Origin: Trifolium pratense | Lineage: Eukaryota; Streptophyta; Magnoliopsida; Fabales; Fabaceae | Reading direction: 5' to 3' | Length of the DNA stretch: 64,000 nt | NCBI RefSeq assembly: GCF_020283565.1 | Contig: NC_060061.1 | Coordinates: 46,227,362 to 46,291,361, forward strand | Shown: one piece after another, positions 24,498-36,387 of the stretch | Layout of the letters: every line of letters begins with the position of its first letter | Position numbering within the stretch: the stretch's first letter is position 1 | Position numbers and translations under genes: made by a program | The notes under the pieces: model-generated | Told to the model about the DNA's origin: nothing | Seen by the model: only the letters and a program-made list of their open reading frames with translations | The model's database searches: none

Positions 24498-24582
24498 TGC
24501 TCCTTCCGTCCAAAAGTAAATGACCTAGTTTTGACTTAGTGTATTATTCATATGATGTATTTGACTGTATTTTACTACTAAT

Positions 24583-24620
<38 letters not shown>

Positions 24621-24780
24621 ACAAATATTAGCATATGAGATATAGTTTGATTTGTCTTGGTGAGTATTTTCAAAATATATAATTTTAATAATAAATAATT
24701 AAATATATTAATAATTCAAATTGTGCATCGACAAATATAAACGTGGTCAAAAATATCATTTATTTTGGGACCGAGAGTAA
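24498..24780. mobile_element. Stowaway-like MITE with internal (TA)n
   Basis: The left CTCCTTCCGTCCAAAAGTAAATGAC and right inverse GTCATTT-type end (ATCATTTATTTTGGGACCGAGAG) are TIRs of the 'CTCCxTCxGTCC' group. Its core TTGGTGAGTATTTTCAAAAT matches 11.6 kb. Confidence 0.65.
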
Positions 24781-25286
24781 TTCACGTGACTAAAATGAAT
24801 GAAGTTTTTTTTAGAGGAAAAATGAATGAAGTTGAATGGAAGAAAAGAGTGTATCAAAGATGTATGCGACACGTCATTCTGCTGTTTGACTCATGGAGTT
24901 ATATTCATAAAATATATTAATAATAATACATTGAAATGTTCAGAAATTATTAAAAAAAGAATGTCATCTTTTTCCAAAGTCGGATCGATCTTATTCTTAG
25001 TTGCCACTCACTCACCAATCTGGAAAGGAGATTGGCATTTTGCTACTTTTTTAATGTTCACATTTGTTTTTATATGGAAATTTTCTATCAACTTGAATTT
25101 GTTAATCTTACAAAGTCCAGAGTCAGAAGTCAATGTGGTAATAATTACTAAATTTATAGTATTTTTTTCAGGGTAGACAACTCTAAATAATAAATATCAA
25201 TCATATGATTAATCAATATCACATATGGATTGGAGTTTTCTTTGTGATGTTTTATCTAGTAATGAGATTTAGCCGATGAATATATA

Positions 25287-25569
25287 TACTAGTCCGTCCC
25301 ATAATATAAGTAAAAAAAAAATTTTCACACTTATTAAGAAAAGTAAAATATGATAATTTTAAGGTTGACTTTTTGTGTGTTTGTTGAAATAAGTTTCATG
25401 GGAAGATGTAAAAACAGTTTTTATTTGTTATTGATTATGGGGAAAAGAAGAGAGAGAGTAAATTAAGTAAAAGTTTATCTTGGAAATGATAAAAGTTAGT
25501 TTTTTTTGCTTATAATTTGGGACATGAAAAAGTGATTTTTTTTGCTTATAATATGGGACGGATGGAGTA
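25287..25569. mobile_element. Stowaway MITE
   Basis: It is bounded by TACTAGTCCGTCCCATAATA and the inverse TATGGGACGGATGGAGTA. A TTTTTTTTGCTTATAAT motif is repeated near the right end. Confidence 0.75.
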
Positions 25570-25589
25570 TATAGGTTCAATTAATTATT

Positions 25590-26850
25590 CAGTGCTTATG
25601 AATTTTGATAGAATCGGTCCTATTACACCGGAATATAGTTTCGTCAGGGAGGTCCTTTATCTCTATACTTATTTATTTTGGTGGCAGAAGGGCTGACTTC
25701 CTTATACATGAGGCCGCCGGTAGAAGTGACATCCATGGGTCACACCTCATTTTTGCAAATGACTATTTCTTGTTTTGCAGGGCTGATGTCATTGAAGTGA
25801 ATCAACTCCTAAGGATTTTACATACTTAATTATGAACAAGCCTCTAGACAAGAAATAAATTTATATAAGTTTGAAGTGTTTATAATTAAGTCGCAATATG
25901 TCTCATGCGGCTAAAGAAGACTTGTCTAGTATTCTTGGAGTTCGGCATGTTCTAGGTACGAGTACTTATCTTGATTTACCATCTATGGTAGGTAGGAGCA
26001 AAAAAGCCACTTTTACTTATATCAAAGACCGTATATGAAAGTGGATAAATTCTTGGCGAGGGCGAGCATTGTCAAAGGCTAGTAAAGAGATTATGATCAA
26101 GTCGGTACTTCAGGTTATTCATTTATATGTCATGAATGTTTATTCTTCCCTCATCTTTTATTAGAAATATTGAATATATGTTAAATGCATTTTGGTGGGG
26201 CAGAGGTAGTAATACGTGAGAGGCATAAACTGGCTAACTTGCGAGAAACTTGCATGCCCCAAGGCCAAGGGAGGCTTAGGCTTCCATAATTTTGAAGCCT
26301 TTAACATGGTTATGGTGGCGAAACAAGTATGAAACATTGTTCAAAATCCGGACTCATTGATTGCCAAAGTAATTAAAGCAAAGTATTTTCCACAATCTTC
26401 TTTATTTGAAGTCTCTTTGGGTTATAACCCAAGCTTTGCTTGGCGTAGTATTTGGAAAGATCGTCAAATTTTGTTGCTTGGATGTAGGTGGAGTATAAGT
26501 GGTGTTGATAAAATCAATATCGTGAAAGATATGTGGTTGCATGGTAGTGATGAGCGTTGAGTTCATTCTCCACAACAGGAAGGTGTGTACATTTATATGT
26601 TAATGACTTGTTATTAGATAATTATAAGGCTTAAGATGTTGCTAAAATCCGGACCCTATTTCCATGTCAAACATCAAATTTAATTATTAACATACCTTTC
26701 ATCACGTCAGTTCATGAAAATAGATTCATCTAGGATGAAGAAAAAAATGATTGTTATTCCGTTAAATTTAGATACAATTTAGCTATACGTCGTAAAATAA
26801 ATTCTATATTGAGGGTAATTGGAATGATCAAGAACCCCCAAAAAACTCAC
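25590..26850 (+). pseudogene. Decayed LINE reverse transcriptase C-terminal half
   Basis: Across stops and shifts the plus strand reads the end of a plant L1-type RT: RIGPITPE-like, 'HLIFANDYFLFCRAD' (degraded F-A-D-D active-site block), SSILGVRHVLGTSTYLDLPS, KEIMIKSVLQ, KLACPKAKGGLGFHNFEAFN, GYNPSFAWRSIWKDRQI and the zinc-finger lead-in DCYSVKFRYNLA. It is a separate insertion from the RNase H piece at 22.3 kb because the domain order is reversed. Confidence 0.7.
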
Positions 26851-27087
26851 ATGTACTAAATGTGTAGAATCTCCAAATCCAATTATTTAACATTTTCCTT
26901 TTCCTTATCATCCCCACGTAAGAATTGGCATGTTGGTTTAAGGAAGAACACCAAGTGGTTGCATTTATAGCCACTTGTTGTGATTGACAAATAAAGAAAG
27001 TGCGTTTGCAAGCGTTATGTTTAGTGCTTTTTCATTACGCGCTTGATCGGTAATTTATTGGAACTAAATATATATTTAACTCATTAA

Positions 27088-28158
27088 AATATTATTGGAG
27101 TAATCAGTTAATTTAGTCCCTAAATTATCACTCTCTCACCAACTTAGTCCCTAAACTATATTCACATCCTTCAATTTAGTCCCTAAACTATTTTCCATCC
27201 ATCAATTTAGTCATCCGTTATATTTTCCTTTAACTGTTCTTTAAAACCCTAAAATCCAAAAGCTACTTTTACGCTTATATTCTCTTCTCGATCAACTCTC
27301 TCAAATCATCTCAATCTGAAAATCCTAGCGCCACCTATACGCTCCAATTCCGGTTGTCGTCGTTGTTTTAAGGTACGTTTTTCATGCCACCTCCAGGATT
27401 AAGCCGAGGATCACGCAATGAAGGACCTTCTACTTAGTGCTTTTGTTTGATTGTTGCTTATAATATTTGGTTTTTTGTAATGATGCATGCTAGTTTTCTA
27501 GTAATGAAATTATGGTTTATGATTAATATTGTTCTTTAGTTAACTATGGATTGTGATTTAGTTAGTTCTTTTGATGAATAATGGATTTGTTGACTTATGT
27601 AATGAATTTGATGGATTATGGTTTAGTTAATTTATGTAATGAAGATTATGGTTTATGGTTTAAATTATGGTTAAGTATGTTTTTTGGTTTTTGTTGATTT
27701 AGCAGTAATGTTTCATTTGGTTTAGCAGTAATGAATTTGTGTTGTTACTAGGTAGTGAACGAATTTGTGTTGTTAGTTGTTACTAGGTAGTGAACGAGAC
27801 AAAGGATGATTTAGCAGTAATGAATTATGTTAAAAATGAATTTGATTTAGCAGTAATGATTTAGCAGTGTTGTTACTATTTTGTTGTTTTTAAAGATAGT
27901 TTAGGGACTAAATTGAAGTATTTTTTATAGTTTATGGACTACTAACAGTCTCTTAACGGAAAAGTTAACCGAGGAACTAAATTGAAGGATGTGAATATAG
28001 TTTAGGGACCTTTTAGTTGGTTTTAATAGTTTAGGGACTAAATTGAAGGATGTGAATATAGTTTAAGGACTTTTTAGTTGGTTTTAATAGTTTAGGGACC
28101 AAGTTGGTGAGAGAGTGATAGTTTAGGGACTAAATTGACTAATTACTCAATATTATTG
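27088..28158. mobile_element. Long-TIR element of Mutator type with 10-bp target duplication
   Basis: The element is 27098-28148 (1051 bp), begins GAGTAATCAGTTAATTTAGT and ends with the inverse. It is flanked by identical AATATTATTG (27088-27097 and 28149-28158). TIRs are built of reiterated TTTAGTCCCTAAACTA and its inverse. The centre has a leader-like segment (27.28-27.43 kb) with a tiny ORF MPPPGLSRGSRNEGPST, then a loosely repetitive 'gatttagcagtaatga' block (27.69-27.86 kb). No transposase is present. Confidence 0.8.
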
Positions 28159-28159
28159 C

Positions 28160-30880
28160 AACAAAATTAAATTACCTCATAAAGAATATATATACCTTTC
28201 AAGTTAACATCAGGTTTTCGAGTCACTATTTCAATTTTATACATTGTCTTTGTGGAGATGTCAATTTTTGTGTGTGCTGCTTTTAGAAGAACCTTTTTTT
28301 TTGGTATGATGGGTATTTTTAAAATCAATTAACAAAAAGGTAAACTTATAAATAAACTTAATTAATTACAATCAGACAATAACTAGCGTCGCAAGACACC
28401 AACGCGGCACCGTCCTTTTGTCCATAATCCACGAATTTAATCATATTTATTTTCAAAATCACAATGAATATTCTTGTTACAAATCTGACTAAAAAACTGC
28501 TGCATGCACTTCCCTTGACCATTATGATGTTGCTCAAAAAAAATCTTTTTCTTTTTTCTCTTATTCTAGCTCATTATGTCCTTTTTTTTTGGGACCTGAA
28601 TAATGTGAACCAATCCCATTTGTCAACCAATAATGTTTGAAAAATACAGTATATATTAACTTTTCCATATTTTTTTTTAATAATTTTGAAAAACAAATTA
28701 GTTTGGGTATATGGGCCAAGTTTACTCCATGTGATTTAGGGAGCCTTTTGGACCTAAAGTCTTATATGAGTGGGAAAATGTGAAAATGATTTAACAATGA
28801 TATCTGAGTTTAGGTTATATTAACGTTTTTTTTTTTTTTTTATATATTGAAAGTCTTTCTAATATTAATTGATGGTAAAAACGATATTCACATAAATGAA
28901 AGACCTTACAGTTAAGAGAAAGATTGAACAAAATATAAATAAGTATATTTCTTTTTAGTTAGATTTTTTTGGTAAACTTTTTAGTTAGATTTTATATAAT
29001 GTGTACTATTTTTTTTTTTTTTTGCGTTGGTTGTTCAAAGTAGACCAAAATATTGTAATTCTTGGAACTCCTATCATGACCTAATAATATAATAAGCGAA
29101 CTTGTATTCAATCAGCTTTGTAATATATATCAACAATTAACTTTGCAATATAGTTTTTCATCTATACTTGTCTAAATGCATGTAAAGTGATGTGTGCTGT
29201 TACATCTATTATTATATTAGTATATCTCATGAGTGCTGCTGTTAAGCTCTTAAAAAATTGCAATTAAATCAATCAATTGAATTCATAAGGTATGCATAAT
29301 TAATTCACATTATTCAGTAACCTTAACAATTCAACTATTTTATAATTTGAGGGATAGTCTTACATCATCACACACCAAAATTCAGCGAAATTAATGTATC
29401 GTAGCTAACTCTGATTGTTGTCCTGTTTGAAACTGTGTGTGATGTCATACAATATTCATCTAGTCAAAGAGCTTAGGTCAAATGTTATTCATCAGTTTAT
29501 AAAATTTTGGGTTAGATTCTACGAATTACTATTAGAGATGTGTTATATAAACACAAAAAAGTTGGACAAAAATATAACACATTTTTTCTCCACTCATAAC
29601 ACGGATACCGAGGAGTGCAACAAATATTAAAAAAAAGCAAAAAGTGTAGTTTTGTTGTATTTTTGTTAAAAATTTATGTTTAAATAACATTTTTCTTACT
29701 ATTATTAGTGTATTTTTCTGGCATTTCTCGAGTTAGATGTATATAAAATATTGTTTGTGTTATGCTTAACATTTATCAAAAATCTATATATCCGAGAAAT
29801 AATTGTTGGAAAATTTAGAAGTCGGAAATACAAAACAGAAAAAATATATAACACAGATTGGAGGTTTGTTGTGTCGTGAAAAATCACTGTCTTGAAAGCA
29901 AAATTCGGCTAGACCTTTATGTAATCTAGTTTGTGACTGCTCCCCAAGGTTAACACAACAGCCTATGAACACGTGCACTCGTGGCCTTAGGCTATGGAAA
30001 TCACAGAACAATTGCCCAGAATTTTAGAAGTAGAAAATAAGAAAAGAATTGAAAATCAAGAGGAGATGTTTTGTTCTTTTTTTGCATGACTATGTCGGTC
30101 CTCTTTTAATAGCAAAACAATGAAAAAACATCTTTTTCTTTTCCTGTCAATAGGTCATTTTTATTAGCTACACATTTAACAATTTGACGGTTATAAAATT
30201 GCTAATAAAGTGGAGGTTATGCTATTTGATTTACAGCTAATCAAGAGCATTAAAAGGAAATATTTGTTAAAAGGAATAACAATCAAAACTGATTAAAATC
30301 AGTTAAGAAATTGGGGAATAAAGAAAAAAAATATTTTCTACCGATGTCATGGGACATCACAATGCAACAATTGTGGCTTCAGTTTGCCATTGTCCAACAA
30401 TCATAAAGGAAAACTTACTCATATTATAACTCACAATTTATTAAATAAATTGTTACTATCAGCATAAAATATAAAATAAATAAATTTTTGTTGTTGAAGT
30501 TGAAATATAGATCTATTCTAAAGTAGATTAGAACCATGATGGCCCCGTGGTGATGTTTGCAACAAGAGGATTCTGGCGCGGTAAAAGTTGCTCTAGCTAG
30601 AGTGTGAGAGAGGTTGTTCTCCAGTGAGAGGAAAGATACCTGCAAAAATATTAGCACTCAAACGTTTAAGTTAGTGGTTGAATGAGGTGGGAACATGGGT
30701 ATAGTATGAATATTTGAATGGTACCCGCGGAAGATAGCTGGATGACAATCCGACAATCATGAGTGAAGGGTACACGCAATTTACAATTTAAAATTGTGAC
30801 CTTTAAATTTTTTGGTTGGTTCGACACTTGAGAATAATAATCAAAATGATTCATGAAGTATGTATTAAAATTTAGTACTT
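28160..30880. other. Gene-free, AT-rich intergenic DNA
   Basis: A/T homopolymers and short chance ORFs only. A GC-richer patch near 29.88-30.0 kb and another at 30.53-30.75 kb look like old repeat fragments that I could not assign. Confidence 0.4.
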
Positions 30881-30884
30881 GATG

Positions 30885-30955
30885 TCAGAACTGATTCTCG
30901 AACCTAATTAGACGGTTAAGTAGGTCGAATATTGGTGGTGAAAATAAAAAAACAA
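30885..30955 (+). mobile_element. SINE family B tail fragment
   Basis: 'cagaactgattctcgaacctaattagacggttaag' matches the tail of the copies at 12.0 and 61.8 kb in reverse complement. Confidence 0.5.
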
Positions 30956-31257
30956 AATTAGTATAAAAGGAATGTACTCTATAAAATACATAGAGATTTA
31001 ACATAGTTCTTAGTCCTGACAATCTTGTGAGATTATCCAATAGGGTGCTTGAGATATCCTCTCAAAGTCTAAACATTACAATCTTTAGGTCACTTGACCT
31101 TTTACAAGTTTTGCACGGTCTCTTCAGACTTCACACACACACAAACACTTAATCCTTCTTTACAAGCAATTCTTACAATCAACATATAATGATTTGGTTT
31201 GTGATTGATATCTTAGATTCTGATATAAAGCTTACAGATTGTGAGTCTTATGAGTGA

Positions 31258-31345
31258 GAGGGGTAGCTCAACCGGTTAAGCTAGTTGAGTTAATTAAGGG
31301 TTAAGGAGTTGAGGACTTGAGGTTCAGGGTTTATGTCCTTTAAAT
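31258..31345 (+). mobile_element. SINE-like fragment (GGTAGCTCAACCGGTTAAG type)
   Basis: Box A-like GGTAGCTCAACCGGTTAAGC is followed by 'gggttaaggagttgaggacttgaggttcagggttt'. It is related to 37.07-37.15 kb. Confidence 0.5.
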
Positions 31346-32198
31346 GATGACATATATAGAAAGTCAAGTGTGACCGCTGCAAGGACTTGGGAAGCAAGCT
31401 AAGAAATTGTGGCTTATTGAAAAAGCTATTTTTATCTTTGAGTTCTTCATTCTCTTGGAAACTTATAATTTTAACTTCAATCTGATCATCATTTTCAAGT
31501 CCATTCTGATGAAACTTTAACTTTGTGACAGTCATTCTCATCTTCATTCTAAAAGTGTATGAGGTGTATTATGAACTTGAGATAACCTCTAATCTTATTT
31601 TGAAACTTGAGATTTTTTTTCAGTCTTTAGGCATTCCTTATCTTTAATTCTATTATATATATATATCTTCAAATCAATTTGAGGATTTTCCTAAAACCAG
31701 TCAACATGGATATTGAAACTGAATTTTGTTATGAAACTAAAACAAGCGAATTAAATTTAAACAACTATACAATAAAATGCATATATAATGTAATAATGTC
31801 TTAACAATCATTCAATTTTCTGGAATGAAAAAATAAATTAGTAGATATATATATTATATATATAACAATACAAAGCAACACATTTCTTTATTGAGGAAGT
31901 GCCAAAACAGGAACATATATTAAGAAGCAATGTCACTGATATAAAAGTCCACTAATTGGAGAAAATTGAATATCCATTCACTGATCATGGCCATCACCTG
32001 CAGTTCACACACAAATTATTATCAATATAAATCACAATCATGGAAATGGTTAGACAGTTCAATACTCCGTATAAGGATCATAATTTTAAATGCAATTGTG
32101 GCCGCAGTATTGTTGATGCAGTAGTCTTCGCAACTGCATCGCACCACAATTGCAGTATGATCTTTAATCACATGTAGAACCGTGCATTAGGAACTGCA
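31346..32198. other. 3' flank of the CC-NBS-LRR gene
   Basis: AT-rich with a (TA)n patch near 31.65 and 31.85 kb. A segment at 32.09-32.19 kb, rich in 'tgcagtagt / aactgcatc / caattgcagt', resembles one at 1.83-1.92 kb. Confidence 0.4.
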
Positions 32199-35084
32199 TC
32201 AGATGAAGTTGGATTGTGTACGAAAGCAAAAACGTATAACATACCTTTTTTTTCTCTCGAAGTTGGATAGTGTATGCTTTATAGCTCCTGATCCTCCAGA
32301 AATTTCTACAAAGGGCACTTGCTTGAAGATCCAATGCTCTTTTCCTTCATCTGGAGAAATGCTCTCCATAAATTCCACACACATACTCAAAATACAGAGA
32401 AAATCGAGCTTTTGTAAGTGTTGAATGCCAATTGGTAATGTCTTGAGTTGAGGGATTGAGGATAGTTGGAACTTTTGTAGAGAACACAACGCACCTTCGT
32501 CAATATGGATGTAACTCAAGTTATCAAAATTATGAAGATATAGTTCCTTCAAATTCTTAAACCATCCATCTTGAAAATGTAAGCTTTTGAATTTGTCTTC
32601 ATAATCACAGTTGGAGACATATAGGTACAACAAGTTTGGCATACTTTTGAGTAATTTCATTACATCACCTGTTAGCTTGGAATATTTAAGTACCATAGTC
32701 AGCTTAACAAGATTTTGAAGTTTTGGAATCCACTCAGACAACTTCTCTAACTTCCCCTCAAGTCTGAGATTTCGAAGCATAAGTAGGGGTGAATTCAAAT
32801 TCATATTGATGACTGTGTCAACTCTGATTGTGCGAATATATAGTTTCTCCATTTGTTGCATCTCATTGATCGAGGAAGATATAGCACTCATATATTTACC
32901 CCTAACACCGAGCAAGACCAATTCCCTTAGCTGTTTTAGCTTTCCTAGCTCTTGGATTAGCTCTACTACTCTACTATCGTTTTCATTTTCACCTTCATTT
33001 AAATAAACTTCACGTAGAGTTTGTAGGCATGTCATACCTGCAATACCATCCTTCAATTGAATCAAAGACATACTCGAGCCTAGAAAATGACGTAACTTTC
33101 TGAGCTTGCAAATCTCCTTCGGCATAGCATAGAACATTGTACCTGTCAAATCCAAGGTCTCTAGGCTCTCGAGCATGCAAATGGATTTTGGTAGTGTATA
33201 ACGTCTAGCTTCTGGATGTGTGTCCCGAAACCTAAAATACTTCAAGTGGCTCAAACTTCCCAAATCTTTAGGAACTTCAAGCAATCCAGCATACTCCAAA
33301 GCAAGCACCTTCAACCTCTTGTATTTTGTAGGGATTCTCCTTGCAAAGGATTCAGGTAATGTTTTAGGACTGAAAACAAGTAGTGATCGAACATGTGAGT
33401 TTTCAATACTTTCCATTATATTATCAGCACCACTTTCTATTGATAGACGTCGAACCATTCCAATTAAAGATGATTGTTCGTTCTTACCAATATACTTGCA
33501 AAAGCATAAATCCTCACATTTTTCAAGGATCATTGCATGCACCATATCATGAACACGACAACTTTTTACTCTTTCATTTCTGACTGAAACTACTTGCACC
33601 AAACTTCTACGGATCAATTCTGTTAAATATCCTTCTGCAACCTCTTCCAAAGTCTTTCCCCTTTCCTTTTTCAAGAACCCTTCAGCCACCCATCGCCAAA
33701 TCAATATCTTCGAAGGAACTACACAATCTTCAGGATATAATCCAAAATACAACAAACATGACTTGAGATTGTAAGGCAAATCATGGTAACTAAGACCTAA
33801 AATTCTTTTTATCTTGGAATCTTCCTTTAACTCTGAATTTAGATTTTCACTAAACTTGTACCATGTAAATGTATTTCTATCTTTGCAAGATAGAAGACCC
33901 CCGGTGACTACAATTGCTAGTGGTAATCCATTGCATTTTTCAACAATTTTAGAAGATATTTCAATAAGATTTTCCGGACAACATCCATTCAAGTCGCGGA
34001 ATGCCTTCTTATTGAACAACTCCAAAGATTGTTCTTTAGTTAAACCTTTTAGTTCATGCACTTCAACAAAAGAAGATTTCTTACAAGCATTCACAACATT
34101 CATCTTTCTTGTTGTGATTAAAATCTTACTACCATTTTTGTTATCAATCATAGCAAATTCAATATCATCCCAAAAATTTAAATTCCATACATCATCAAAC
34201 ACTACAACATACCTTTTTTCCTGCAAGTAGTTTCTTACTTCATCAACTAACGACTCTCGATTCATTTGATGAATACTCTGAGGAGGATTGACTCCTTGTT
34301 GTTTGTAAATCTCGCGCAACAAGTCCCTCAGCAATCCTTCTATATCGTATGATTGAGACACGGTAATCCATACATGACAGTGAAAGTGTTTAACAATCTT
34401 GTTGTTGTCAAAAACTTTCTTGGCTAGAGTGGTTTTTCCCTGTCCTCCCATTCCAACAACGGAAACAACAGTGAGCTCCGGTCTTCCCTCTAACAACAAA
34501 TCAATCAATATGTCTCTCGGCATTTCAAAGCCTACGACATCAGCTTCATCCATGTAAAATGGAGCCCTTCGAAGATTCTGCAATAACGCAGCGTTTGAGT
34601 TGGCTGCAGAACTGCTTGATCCATGTTCTGAAAAAGATTGAATATGGAACTGGAAGCCATAATCTTTTTCAGAACTTGCATCTTTCATTTCACTAATTTG
34701 GGATTTGATGTTCTGAATCTTGTAGGCTATTTCGAGACGAAGAATCATAGTTTTGACTAAGTTAGCACCAGCAGTACATCCTGTAGGTTGTTCCTCGCAG
34801 ATCATATATTCATCAATGATATCTTCTATGTGAAAGGATGCTTCTTTTAGCTGCTTGATTCTTTCTTTGATTTGGTGACTTGTTTTGTCATCTTCAGCAT
34901 CATCAACCATTTTATCTGCTTTGTTGATGAATTCTTCAATGCTTTCAAGTTCATCTTTCATTTCTTCAATTTCTTTTGGTACACCTCTAATCATATCCAC
35001 TGCTTCCCTTAATATTGGAAGCAAATGCTCACGGGCTAGTGGAAGTAAGTTATCACGAGCACAGGAAAGTATAGTGTCACACAT
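32199..35084 (-). CDS. CC-NBS-LRR disease resistance protein (RPM1/RPP13-like CNL)
   Basis: A single uninterrupted exon of 961 residues. It has an Rx-type coiled coil at about 1-135 with an EDVID-like motif (EDIIDEY, 87-93). The NB-ARC domain at about 180-515 has P-loop GMGGQGKTT (211-219), RNBS-A with HVWITVSQSYD, kinase-2 YVVVFDDVW (292-300), RNBS-B GSKILITTR, GLPLAI (386-391), and VHDMV (511-515) in place of the usual MHDV. Leucine-rich repeats follow from about 540 to 930 (for example LKVLALEYAGLLEVPKDLGSL, split over two repeats). CNL proteins are intracellular immune receptors that bind ADP/ATP and form resistosomes upon effector sensing. The complete frame and intact motifs suggest a functional gene. 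The extended tail after the last repeat (KHTLSNFERKKR...) is unusual and could hide a short 3' intron. The pathogen recognised cannot be inferred. Confidence 0.93.
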   Translation of the reverse strand: MCDTILSCARDNLLPLAREHLLPILREAVDMIRGVPKEIEEMKDELESIEEFINKADKMVDDAEDDKTSHQIKERIKQLKEASFHIEDIIDEYMICEEQPTGCTAGANLVKTMILRLEIAYKIQNIKSQISEMKDASSEKDYGFQFHIQSFSEHGSSSSAANSNAALLQNLRRAPFYMDEADVVGFEMPRDILIDLLLEGRPELTVVSVVGMGGQGKTTLAKKVFDNNKIVKHFHCHVWITVSQSYDIEGLLRDLLREIYKQQGVNPPQSIHQMNRESLVDEVRNYLQEKRYVVVFDDVWNLNFWDDIEFAMIDNKNGSKILITTRKMNVVNACKKSSFVEVHELKGLTKEQSLELFNKKAFRDLNGCCPENLIEISSKIVEKCNGLPLAIVVTGGLLSCKDRNTFTWYKFSENLNSELKEDSKIKRILGLSYHDLPYNLKSCLLYFGLYPEDCVVPSKILIWRWVAEGFLKKERGKTLEEVAEGYLTELIRRSLVQVVSVRNERVKSCRVHDMVHAMILEKCEDLCFCKYIGKNEQSSLIGMVRRLSIESGADNIMESIENSHVRSLLVFSPKTLPESFARRIPTKYKRLKVLALEYAGLLEVPKDLGSLSHLKYFRFRDTHPEARRYTLPKSICMLESLETLDLTGTMFYAMPKEICKLRKLRHFLGSSMSLIQLKDGIAGMTCLQTLREVYLNEGENENDSRVVELIQELGKLKQLRELVLLGVRGKYMSAISSSINEMQQMEKLYIRTIRVDTVINMNLNSPLLMLRNLRLEGKLEKLSEWIPKLQNLVKLTMVLKYSKLTGDVMKLLKSMPNLLYLYVSNCDYEDKFKSLHFQDGWFKNLKELYLHNFDNLSYIHIDEGALCSLQKFQLSSIPQLKTLPIGIQHLQKLDFLCILSMCVEFMESISPDEGKEHWIFKQVPFVEISGGSGAIKHTLSNFERKKRYVIRFCFRTQSNFI

Positions 35085-35099
35085 TTTGTTGTATCTTTG

Positions 35100-35352
35100 A
35101 TAATTGATGAGGAAAAAGTTAGTTCTTCAAGATGTATATAGCATGAACTAACACATTGACTGACTTTCAGTTTCATCTCGCTCATTGTTTAATACTTATT
35201 GACTACCTTGATCATGTGTGATTTAATTAGTGGTAATTAGCTGTACTAATAATGAGTTCGACACTCGTACACATCTTATTTAGAGATATACCGATGCTAC
35301 TGATGAAGATAATTCTGATTAGTTTCACAAATAGTGTTTAATATAGAAATAT
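35100..35352. promoter_or_regulatory. 5' flank of the CC-NBS-LRR gene
   Basis: No convincing TATA box was found. 'TTGACTGACTTTC' and 'TTGACTACC' at 35.16-35.21 kb contain TTGAC cores (W-box-like), which are frequent upstream of resistance genes. Confidence 0.3.
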
Positions 35353-35676
35353 TAATAAATAGGCTTAATTAGTAAAATGGTCCCTTAAAAACATTTTTTG
35401 TTTCAGATTGGTCCTTAAAGAAAAAAAAGTCTAAATAGGTCCCTTAAAGAAAAAAAGGTCCGAATAGGTCTCTTAAAGACATATTCGTTAATCAGTTTGG
35501 TCCTATTCGAACCTTTCTTTAGGGACCAATTTGATTAACGGCGATGTCTTTAAAGGACCTATTCAGACTTTTTTTTTCTTTAAGGGACCTATTCAGACTT
35601 TTTTTTTCTTTAAGGGATCAATCTGAAACCAAACATGTCTTTAAGAGACCATTTTACTAATTAAACCTAATAAATA
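35353..35676. mobile_element. Mutator-type MITE with exact 9-bp target duplication
   Basis: The element is 35362-35667 (306 bp). It begins GGCTTAATTAGTAAAATGGT and ends with the inverse (ACCATTTTACTAATTAAACC), flanked by identical TAATAAATA (35353-35361 and 35668-35676). The interior reiterates AATAGGTCCCTTAAAGAAAA. Confidence 0.85.
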
Positions 35677-35679
35677 TTA

Positions 35680-36387
35680 TTTGTAAATCTATTAAAATTG
35701 TCTATCATTATAAGAATTCACATTTAAACAATGTTTGTCAATGATGTAGAACGATCAACACCTATAGTCATGACTCCGAGTCACACCCATACACCATAAG
35801 TTAAGCGTTTTTTTTTTTCTTCACTTACTACCAGGGGATCAATGACGTCATTTCTAGAAAAGCAATATTGTGCAGTTGGTCTCTAATTTGCGCTTTGAGA
35901 CTAAACATCGACTATTTGTAAACGATCCTAAAAAAAAATCAATATTAAAATCAAAATGAATGTAAAAAAAGACATTTTGTAAGTAAATTGATATTATATT
36001 AAACGAACCTGAATTACTTTTTACTCAGTCAACACAAGAATAATTATTCGTCTTTTTCAATATGTTCATCGTGATCAAACACTAACCTCTTCTAATGACT
36101 ATTCACCTCATCAAATCGAAACAGTAGCTTGTTACGAAATCCCTTTGCACATCGAAAAACATTTTCTGAAAGTTATTTTAGGGGTAAAAACGTCAATTTG
36201 GGGGGGTCAGTTAGACATATGGTGGGGGGTGGAGAAAGAGAAAAATTCCATAAATTTCACTTATCAACAAAAATTCAGAAACGTACCAACGTAAATAAAA
36301 TAAACTAAAGTACAAAACAAACGTTGTCACTCCCAGACAGGATTTTACTGTGTGACTGACCAAAGCTAGTGAGAGACAGAAACAAAG
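35680..36387. other. Spacer and RidA promoter region
   Basis: No gene is supported. A G-rich stretch (GGGGTCAG...GGTGGGGGGTGG, 36.2 kb) lies before the RidA start. Confidence 0.4.

Noticed and set aside
22340..26850. A single LINE spanning the two fragments
   Set aside because: RNase H precedes reverse transcriptase on the same strand, the reverse of the natural order, so they are separate insertions.
29784..30011. 75-codon minus-strand frame in a GC-richer patch
   Set aside because: It could be a repeat fragment, but no family was recognised and no splice or start evidence supports a gene.
33814..34230. 138-codon plus-strand frame opposite the CC-NBS-LRR gene
   Set aside because: It is the antisense shadow of the NB-ARC coding region with no family resemblance.
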